Source: Micromonospora sp. MP36
Lineage (GTDB): Bacteria > Actinomycetota > Actinomycetes > Mycobacteriales > Micromonosporaceae
Reading direction: 5' to 3'
Length of the DNA: 64,000 bases
NCBI RefSeq assembly: GCF_008119785.1
Contig: NZ_VSFA01000002.1
Span: 186,001 to 250,000, forward strand
Shown here: positions 58,228 through 64,000 of the stretch, one piece after another
Layout of the letters: each line of letters begins with the position of its first letter
How positions within the stretch are numbered: the first letter of the stretch is position 1
Notes under the pieces: generated by a model
Databases searched by the model: none
What the model was told of the DNA's origin: nothing
Seen by the model: only the letters and a program-made list of their open reading frames with translations
Position numbers and translations under genes: made by a program

Positions 58228-59253
58228 ATGCCCATCGCTTCCCCCGAGGCTTACGCGGAGATGCTGGACCGCGCCAAGGCCGGCCACTACGCGTACCCCG
58301 CCATCAACGTGACTTCGTCGCAGACGCTGAACGCGGCGCTGAAGGGCTTCGCCGACGCGGAGAGCGACGGCATCATCCAGGTCTCCACCGGTGGCGCCGA
58401 GTACCTCTCCGGGCCGTCCGTGAAGGACATGGTCACCGGCGCGACCGCGTTCGCCCTGTACGCCCGCGAGGTGGCGAAGAACTACCCGGTCAACATCGCC
58501 CTGCACACCGACCACTGCCCGAAGGAGAAGCTGGACAAGTTCGTCCGGCCGCTCATGAAGATCTCGCAGGAGCGGGTGCAGCGCGGCGAGGAGCCGCTGT
58601 TCCAGTCGCACATGTGGGACGGCTCGGCCGTGCCGGTGGCGGAGAACCTGGAGATCGCCGCGCAGCTGCTCGACGAGGCGGCCAAGGGCAAGATCGTCCT
58701 CGAGATCGAGGTCGGCGTGGTCGGCGGCGAGGAGGACGGCGTCGAGAACGCGATCAACGAGAAGCTGTACACCACCGTCGAGGACGGCCTGGCCATGGTC
58801 GACGCGCTCGGCCTCGGCGAGAAGGGCCGCTACATGGCGGCGCTGACCTTCGGCAACGTGCACGGCGTCTACAAGCCGGGCAACGTCAAGCTGCGTCCCG
58901 AGGTGCTCAACCACATCCAGGTGGCGGTCGGCGCCAAGTACGGCAAGGAGAAGCCGCTCAGCCTGGTCTTCCACGGCGGTTCCGGCTCGCTGCTGTCGGA
59001 GATCCGCGAGGCGCTGGACTACGGCGTGGTGAAGATGAACATCGACACCGACACCCAGTACTGCTTCACCCGGCCGGTGGTGGACTTCATGTTCCGCAAC
59101 TACGACGGCGTGCTCAAGGTCGACGGCGAGGTCGGCAACAAGAAGATGTACGACCCGCGGGTCTGGGGCAAGGCCGCCGAGGCCGGCATGGCCGCCCGGG
59201 TCGTCGAGGCCTGCGAGGCGCTGCGCTCCACCGGCACCACCATGAACAAGTAG
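58228..59253 (+). CDS. fbaA: Class II fructose-bisphosphate aldolase
   Basis: A 341-residue protein of the long class II type: zinc ligands in LHTDHCP and in HGVYKPGNVK and FHGGSGS; EIEVGVVGGEEDG forms the loop near the active site. It reversibly cleaves fructose 1,6-bisphosphate in glycolysis and gluconeogenesis. AAGGAG lies 8 bases before ATG 58228. DUF3151 and LOG-family genes nearby form the usual actinobacterial context. Confidence 0.97.
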   Translation: MPIASPEAYAEMLDRAKAGHYAYPAINVTSSQTLNAALKGFADAESDGIIQVSTGGAEYLSGPSVKDMVTGATAFALYAREVAKNYPVNIALHTDHCPKEKLDKFVRPLMKISQERVQRGEEPLFQSHMWDGSAVPVAENLEIAAQLLDEAAKGKIVLEIEVGVVGGEEDGVENAINEKLYTTVEDGLAMVDALGLGEKGRYMAALTFGNVHGVYKPGNVKLRPEVLNHIQVAVGAKYGKEKPLSLVFHGGSGSLLSEIREALDYGVVKMNIDTDTQYCFTRPVVDFMFRNYDGVLKVDGEVGNKKMYDPRVWGKAAEAGMAARVVEACEALRSTGTTMNK

Positions 59254-59271
59254 TCCGCCAGCACGTCGCGG

Positions 59272-59300
59272 CGGCCGGCTCCCGGATCGGGGGCCGGCCG
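59272..59300. terminator. fbaA terminator
   Basis: CGGCCGGC (59272-59279) with GCCGGCCG (59293-59300), and inner CCCG/CGGG, between convergent fbaA and LOG-family genes. Confidence 0.7.
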
Positions 59301-59308
59301 TTCGTGTC

Positions 59309-60523
59309 TCACCCGGCGGTGAGCAGCCGGACCGCCTCCCGTACGTCGTCGGTGAGGTGCACGGTGGACGACAGGTCGCCGAACGGGGACGCGGCCAGCA
59401 GCGGCCGCAGCAGCGCCTCGACCGGTAGCTCGGTGGTCCAGTAGGTCCGGTCGAGGAAGACGTACGCCCCGCTCGCGCCGTCGGTGCCGTAGTAGGTCTT
59501 GGTGGCCGCCTGGAACACCTCCTGCACGGTCCCGGCCCGGCCGGGCGCGAACACGATCCCGCCCCGGGCCAGCCGCAGGATCGTGTCCTCCCGGATCGCG
59601 TTGGAGAAGTACTTGGCGATCCGCCCGGCGAACAGGTTCGCCGGCTCGTGCCCGTACAGCCAGGTGGGGATGGCCAGCCCACCCGAGCGGGCCCACTCGG
59701 TGCCGGCCGCGGCGGGACGCGGCGCGGGCAGCGTCGGCCCGGCGCCGTACCGCTCCCGGACCCGGAGCGCCACCTCCGTGTAGCGGTCGTGGTCGGTGAA
59801 GTCGGGGGCGGTGGCGAGCAGGTCGATCGCCCCGGTCAGCTCCTCCGCCGGCCAGGCCGCGAGGAACGCGCCCAGGTTGGCCGCCTCCATCACGCCGGGC
59901 CCGCCGCCGGTCACCACCAGCCGGTCCGCCCGCGCCAGCTCCCAGCCCAGCACCGCCGCCATCCGGTACGCGGCGCTGCCGCGCGGCACCGCGTGCCCGC
60001 CCATCACGCCCACCACGGACTGCGGCCCGTGCACCGCCAGCCAGGTCCGGGTGGCGTCCGCCAGGGCGTTGTCCACCCCGTGGTCGTGCAGCCGCTGGCC
60101 GAGCGCCTCCCGGACGTCCGGCAGCGCGCCGCCGTGCGCGCGGAAGTGCGCGTACACCCGGGTGTCGTACATCCCGGCGAAGCCGCCGTCGGCGAAACCG
60201 GCGGCCAGGTCGTCGGCGGTGTAGAGGTGGGCCGGCTGGGTGGGGTAGGGCAGCCCGGAGAAGGGCGGGACCACGTTCGCGCCGCGCCGGACCAGGTCCG
60301 CGCCGACCTCCCGGCCGGCGAACCGGCAGCCCACGAAGAGGGCTCCGGCGACCTCGACGTCGCGCAGGTCGGGGACCGGGTCGAGGTCGAGGCGGAGGCC
60401 CTGCACGGTCAGGCCGGCGAGGGTCCCCTCGGCCAGCCGCCGGTCGAGCTCGGCCCGGGTCTCGATCTCGTCGATGCTGGTGTCGTGCGGCTCGATGACG
60501 TCCGCGGGAGGTGGGGTCGGCAC
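59309..60523 (-). CDS. LOG-family protein (putative nucleotide ribosyl-hydrolase-like fold)
   Basis: A 404-residue protein. Its C-terminal half is a Rossmann-like LOG domain with VVGVMGGHAVPRG, LVVTGGGPGVMEAANLGAF and a PGGxGTxxE-type motif that reads APGRAGTVQE. The second Gly is replaced by Arg, which may alter phosphoribohydrolase activity. The N-terminal 150 residues are an extra domain. LOG enzymes release cytokinin-like bases from nucleotides; in bacteria the physiological substrate is mostly unknown. Confidence 0.85.
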   Translation of the reverse strand: MPTPPPADVIEPHDTSIDEIETRAELDRRLAEGTLAGLTVQGLRLDLDPVPDLRDVEVAGALFVGCRFAGREVGADLVRRGANVVPPFSGLPYPTQPAHLYTADDLAAGFADGGFAGMYDTRVYAHFRAHGGALPDVREALGQRLHDHGVDNALADATRTWLAVHGPQSVVGVMGGHAVPRGSAAYRMAAVLGWELARADRLVVTGGGPGVMEAANLGAFLAAWPAEELTGAIDLLATAPDFTDHDRYTEVALRVRERYGAGPTLPAPRPAAAGTEWARSGGLAIPTWLYGHEPANLFAGRIAKYFSNAIREDTILRLARGGIVFAPGRAGTVQEVFQAATKTYYGTDGASGAYVFLDRTYWTTELPVEALLRPLLAASPFGDLSSTVHLTDDVREAVRLLTAG

Positions 60524-60573
60524 GAGATCATCCTGCCCCGGCCGGGCAAGCCGGCAAACTCCGGCCGGACGGA

Positions 60574-60606
60574 CAGGAGCCCGGCGACCAGGCCACCGGG
60601 CTCCTG
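60574..60606. other. Hairpin in the gap between LOG-family and DUF3151 genes
   Basis: CAGGAGCCCGG (60574-60584) pairs with CCGGGCTCCTG (60596-60606). The 261-base gap lies between two divergent starts and also contains an AT-rich run near 60637 (CTTTAGTTTTAG). Role unclear: a leader structure or a terminator of a short transcript. Confidence 0.4.
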
Positions 60607-60784
60607 CGTAACCGGGTCCTGGGGAGGCTCCGGATCTTTAGTTTTAGTGGAAAGCATCTCCGCGTGGCATGGGCCGCGGGTATGTGCCGGCGCGCCGCAG
60701 GCGTGACGAACCCCTCAGCCGTTCAGTTGACCGGCTCGCCGGACCCCCTCGCGTACCCCCGCGCGAAGCGGGTTGAATGGGGCG

Positions 60785-61213
60785 ATGCAGAACCTGTTGC
60801 CTGAGCCACCGGCCACCCTCCTGCCCGCGCACGAGGAGGCCGACGCCGCGCTGGCCGCCGCCGCCCAGCAGGACACCGATGGGGCGTACCAGGACGTCGC
60901 GGCCCACTTCCCGGTCTACAGCGCGGGCTGGGCGGCGCTCGCCGCCCGGGCGCTCGCCGCGGGCCAGGTGATCCCGGCGTACGCCTACGCGCGTACCGGC
61001 TACCACCGGGGGCTGGACCAGCTGCGCCGCAGCGGCTGGAAGGGATTCGGCCCGGTGCCCTGGTCGCACAAGCCCAACCGGGGCTTCCTCCGCTGCCTCT
61101 ACGTGCTCTCCCGAGCGGCCGGCGAGATCGGCGAGGCGGACGAGGCGGCCCGCTGCGCCCAGTTCCTCCGCGACTGCGACCCGGCCGCCGCAGACGCCCT
61201 CGCCAGCCTCTGA
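60785..61213 (+). CDS. DUF3151 protein
   Basis: A 142-residue soluble helical protein from ATG 60785 (MQNLLPEPPATLLPAHEEADAAL). Family blocks are YSAGWAALAARALAAGQVIPAYAYARTGYHRGLDQLRRSGWKGFGPVPW and NRGFLRCLYVLSRAAGEIGE. Conserved across actinobacteria beside fba; function unknown. TPR-like helices suggest protein binding. Confidence 0.9.
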   Translation: MQNLLPEPPATLLPAHEEADAALAAAAQQDTDGAYQDVAAHFPVYSAGWAALAARALAAGQVIPAYAYARTGYHRGLDQLRRSGWKGFGPVPWSHKPNRGFLRCLYVLSRAAGEIGEADEAARCAQFLRDCDPAAADALASL

Positions 61214-61219
61214 CCTGCG

Positions 61220-61260
61220 GCGACGGCCAGTCCGACCCATCCGGTCGGGCCGGCCGTCGC
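61220..61260. terminator. Branched hairpin between convergent genes
   Basis: GCGACGGCC (61220-61228) pairs with GGCCGTCGC (61252-61260); inner CCGACC/GGTCGG stem. Follows DUF3151 and the leftward ATPase gene. Confidence 0.7.
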
Positions 61261-61266
61261 GCCGGT

Positions 61267-63597
61267 TCACAGGCCTTCCGCCACCGCGGCGGCGATCTTC
61301 AGCCAGGCGTCCCGGGTGGCCGAGGAAAGGTGCCCGTACCGGATCGGCTCGCCGGTGTCGATGAGCCGCTCGTACGGCGCGAGCAGCACCGCCCGGGTCC
61401 GGGCGGCGAAGTGCCCCTGGATGGCCGGCAGGTCGATCTCCTTGCGCGACGGCGGCATCGACACCACCGTCACCGCCTGCCGGACCAGCCGCTGCCGGCC
61501 GCTCTGCTCCAGGTGGTCGAGCATCCGCGCGGCGGTCTCCGCCGAGTCGTTCCGGGCCGACATGGTGACCACGAGCTGGTCGGTGGCGTCCATCGCGGCC
61601 TGCCAGTTCTGCGCCCGGACGTTGTTCCCCGTGTCCACGAAGATCAGCTTGTAGAAGCGGCTGACCACCTCGCGGATCTCGGCGAACGCGGCGGCGGTGA
61701 GCATCTCGCCGCCGGTCGCCGACTCGTCCGAGGCGAGCACGTCGAACATCCCCTCGCCCTGCGAGCGGACGTACTGCGACAGGTCGCCGACCCGCCCGTG
61801 CGCGCCCTGGAACTGGGCCAGGTCGCGCAGCATGTCCCGCACCGTACGTGAATGGAAGTCCTGCTGGGCCCGCATGCCGAGGGTCCCCTGGGTCTCGTTG
61901 TTGTCCCAGGCCAGCACGTAGCCGCCGCGCTTCTGACCGAAGGTCATGGCGAGCAGCAGGATGGCGACCGTCTTGCCGGCGCCACCCTTCGGGTTGACCA
62001 CGGTCACCTGGCGCAGCCCGCCGAAGTTGCGCCGGACCATCTCGATGTCGCGCCGTACCTCCTGCTCGTGCCGCCCGGGCGGGAGCCGGACCAGGCCGAT
62101 CCGGTTCACCACCGCCCGGACGCCCATGGTGGCCACCGGATCGACCGGCCTGGCCTGCCGGCGCCGGGCGAAGTCCTCGGCGGTCGGGGTGGCTCCGCCC
62201 TCCGGCGTCCAGGCGGGCTCCGGGAACCCGGCCGGCGCCGGCTGCTGCTGCATCGGGGGGCCGGGCTGCTGCGGCGGGGTCCCCGGCTGGGGTGCCGGTG
62301 GGCCGGGCTGCTGCGGCGGAGTGCCCTGCTGCGGCCAGGCGGGCGGATACCAGCCCGGCGACGGGCTGGGCGGCACAGGCCCGCCCGCCCCGGGCGGCGG
62401 GTACGCCGACTGGTCCGGCTGCCCGTATCCGACCGGCCCCGGCGGGTACGCGTTGCCGTTCCCGTACGGGGACGGCGGGGGCGGCACGCCCCGGGAAGGC
62501 GGGAACGGCCCAAGCCGGGGCGGCGGCGGAGCGTCCGGCTGCCCGTCGGTGGGCGGTCCGGCGGCGGGCGGTCCGGCGCTCGGTGCGGCAGGGCTGGGCG
62601 TCGCCGGAATGGGCGGTCCGGTGGCGGGTGTGGGGCCGGTGGCGAGGGGTTCGGCCGGCGGGGTCGCGGTGCCCGGTCCTGGCGTGTCGGTGGCCGACTC
62701 GGCCGGCGCGGTGGTCGACCGCTGCGGCGGCTGGGCCCAGGGCGAGTCCGTCCGGCTGCCGGTGCTGGCCGGGGTGTCGCCGGCCTGGCCCGACCCGTTC
62801 GGGGACCGGTCCGGGTCGCCGGTTCCGCCGTCCGCTCCCGCGCTGCCCGCTGCCGACCCGATCGCCGGGGTGCCGGCCGACGTGTCAGCGGCGCCCGTGG
62901 ACGTGCCTCCGGCGACTGCCGGGGCGGCGCCGGTCGCGGGCTGGTCGAGGGGCGTGCCTGCGGTGACTGCCGGGGCGGCGCCAGTCGCGGGCTGGTCGAG
63001 GGTGAACGGGAGATCCAGGTCGACCGGAAGCTGCGCCGCGCGGGGCGCGGGCACCCCGTTGCCGGCGCCGCCCGCCCGCGTCCCGTGGTCCGCGGCCGCG
63101 CCGGTGGCCGTGGCGTCGCGGGCCGGTCCCGTGGCCGCCCGTTCCGGCGCCGCCCCGGCCACGCCGTCCGGGGCCGGATCGGATGGGCCGTTCGGGCCCG
63201 CGCCCGCCGCGCCGTTCGGGCCCGCACCCGCCCCGCCGTCCAGGCCCGCGCCCGTCGCGTTGTCCGGGGCTGCGGCGGCCGCGCCGTCCGGGGCCGGATC
63301 AGGCAGGCCGTTCGGACCCGTGCCCGCGACCCCGTCCGGGGCCGCACCCGCCGCGCCGTCCGTGGCCGGTGCGGTGGCCGGGCCGTCCACCGTCGCGCCG
63401 GGCGGTCTACCCGGCGCGGGTGCCGGTGCGGTGGCGTCCGGGGGCGGGGCCGGCCAGGCGGGCGCGCCCGGTTGGGTGGGGGCCGCCCAGGGCGGAACGC
63501 GGTCGGTCTGCTCCGGCGGCCAGAGCGGTTCGATGTCCCGCTCCGGCACCTGCGGTTGGCCCGGTACGTGGGCCCGGTCGGCGTTCTCGTGCACCAC
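61267..63597 (-). CDS. EspI-like proline/alanine-rich MinD/ParA-type ATPase
   Basis: A 776-residue protein. About 500 residues are low-complexity Pro/Ala/Gly sequence with internal repeats, including a tandem LDQPATGAAPAV unit and multiple GAAGAGPNG/PAPDG-like units. A C-terminal SIMIBI ATPase domain follows (NPKGGAGKTVAILLLAM, WDNNETQGTLGM, FVDTGNNVRAQNWQAAMDATDQLVVT). The layout matches mycobacterial EspI and related ATPases associated with type VII secretion. No esx/ecc genes are visible in the window, so that link is an inference. Start GTG 63597 has GGGGAGGAACC just upstream. Confidence 0.85.
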   Translation of the reverse strand: MVHENADRAHVPGQPQVPERDIEPLWPPEQTDRVPPWAAPTQPGAPAWPAPPPDATAPAPAPGRPPGATVDGPATAPATDGAAGAAPDGVAGTGPNGLPDPAPDGAAAAAPDNATGAGLDGGAGAGPNGAAGAGPNGPSDPAPDGVAGAAPERAATGPARDATATGAAADHGTRAGGAGNGVPAPRAAQLPVDLDLPFTLDQPATGAAPAVTAGTPLDQPATGAAPAVAGGTSTGAADTSAGTPAIGSAAGSAGADGGTGDPDRSPNGSGQAGDTPASTGSRTDSPWAQPPQRSTTAPAESATDTPGPGTATPPAEPLATGPTPATGPPIPATPSPAAPSAGPPAAGPPTDGQPDAPPPPRLGPFPPSRGVPPPPSPYGNGNAYPPGPVGYGQPDQSAYPPPGAGGPVPPSPSPGWYPPAWPQQGTPPQQPGPPAPQPGTPPQQPGPPMQQQPAPAGFPEPAWTPEGGATPTAEDFARRRQARPVDPVATMGVRAVVNRIGLVRLPPGRHEQEVRRDIEMVRRNFGGLRQVTVVNPKGGAGKTVAILLLAMTFGQKRGGYVLAWDNNETQGTLGMRAQQDFHSRTVRDMLRDLAQFQGAHGRVGDLSQYVRSQGEGMFDVLASDESATGGEMLTAAAFAEIREVVSRFYKLIFVDTGNNVRAQNWQAAMDATDQLVVTMSARNDSAETAARMLDHLEQSGRQRLVRQAVTVVSMPPSRKEIDLPAIQGHFAARTRAVLLAPYERLIDTGEPIRYGHLSSATRDAWLKIAAAVAEGL

Positions 63598-63669
63598 GGT
63601 TCCTCCCCATTCCTCCCGCCGAGGATAGGAGGTCCGGCTGACCGGGAGGCGCCACGAGATCGACGGAGG

Positions 63670-63969
63670 TCAGGCCGTCCAGACCGCCCACGCGCCCGGC
63701 TCGGTCCACCAGGACCGCTTCCGGCTCAACTCGCCCTCGACGCCATCGTCGAGGAAGGGCACCTTCTCATCGCGGGGCACGACCGCCACAGCCCGGCCCC
63801 GGGCCCGGCGCACCTCAAGGCGTACCCGCTTCCTGCCCAGCGCGGAGCGGGTGACCACGGGAACGGCCACCGCCACCTCGACCCGGCCGTCGGTCGGGTC
63901 CGGGTCAGCCAGCAGCGTCACGTCGTCGAGGCGCGCGTACCCGGCGGCGTTGCCGATCGCGCAGGCCAT
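63670..63969 (-). CDS. Hypothetical protein at the window edge
   Basis: A 99-residue frame from ATG 63969 (MACAIGNAAGYARLDDVTLLAD), with GAGGAA 6 bases upstream, which argues for this start. The frame is also open to the window end and the preceding codons (ILSDGEEPI) look protein-like, so it may be the C-terminal part of a longer gene. Beta-strand-rich (RVEVAVAVPVVTRSALGRKRVRLEVRRARGRAVAVV). No family recognised. Confidence 0.55.
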   Translation of the reverse strand: MACAIGNAAGYARLDDVTLLADPDPTDGRVEVAVAVPVVTRSALGRKRVRLEVRRARGRAVAVVPRDEKVPFLDDGVEGELSRKRSWWTEPGAWAVWTA

Positions 63970-64000
63970 GATCGGTTCCTCGCCGTCGGAGAGGATCGCG

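Noticed and set aside
62200-63400. Short regular repeats considered as a CRISPR array
   Set aside because: Repeats are in frame, degenerate and encode the Pro/Ala-rich arm of the EspI-like protein; there are no unique spacers of constant length and no cas genes.

Overview
The window is a GC-rich bacterial chromosome segment. The following point to an actinomycete, most likely Micromonosporaceae (Micromonospora-like): an HspR/HAIR-controlled dnaK-grpE-dnaJ-hspR operon and a clpB, many GTG starts and GTGA/ATGA start-stop overlaps, an LppU-type proline-rich membrane protein, an EspI-like proline/alanine-rich ATPase, DUF3151 beside class II aldolase, DivIVA-domain and SigE-family genes. The genus is inferred from gene content and style; no rRNA or tRNA is visible.

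Layout. 1-1341: end of a 5-oxoprolinase locus (pxpC, pxpA). 1453-11288: an NHL-repeat/thioredoxin gene interrupted near its 5' end by a compact integrative element of almost exactly 8,000 bp with a large serine recombinase. The element carries a substitute 5' end, so the redoxin reading frame stays intact at the left junction, while the original 5' end is stranded at the right junction. 11408-19571: LppU-like protein, a 45-residue small protein, a three-gene 2-oxoacid dehydrogenase operon and a Pro/Ser/Thr-rich anchored protein. 19657-24531: a conserved hypothetical and two adjacent dynamin-like GTPases. 24643-29159: heat-shock operon with its operator. 29432-35600: small proteins, a K+/H+-type antiporter with its regulatory subunit, a lipoprotein propeller, a GntR/DivIVA mini-module and an epoxide hydrolase. 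35684-39011: TetR regulator and clpB, the latter with a second HspR operator.

39193-47603: a membrane-centred region with an operon encoding DUF4178, DUF2617, DUF4247, DUF350, a lipoprotein and a membrane-fused spermidine-synthase-like enzyme. Three related four-helix membrane proteins flank it, one behind a hairpin that would mask its ribosome binding site. 47770-49687: pyrE, an ArsR regulator and a DedA protein. 49767-53746: the hen1-pnkp RNA repair operon. 53997-57275: an LPXTG-type surface protein divergent from a SigE-family sigma factor that is coupled to an LCP (LytR-CpsA-Psr) protein. 57309-64000: small proteins, class II fructose-bisphosphate aldolase, a LOG-family protein, DUF3151, an EspI-like ATPase and an edge gene.

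How the parts work together. HspR should repress both dnaK and clpB through the two inverted repeats, so this single window holds most of a heat-shock regulon. Convergent gene pairs are almost all separated by near-perfect hairpins. The most unusual material is the 8-kb element (many small unassigned proteins, an apparently frameshifted gene, an 830-base non-coding stretch closed by two terminators), the spermidine-synthase operon, and the inverted repeats in front of the hen1 and 45877 genes.
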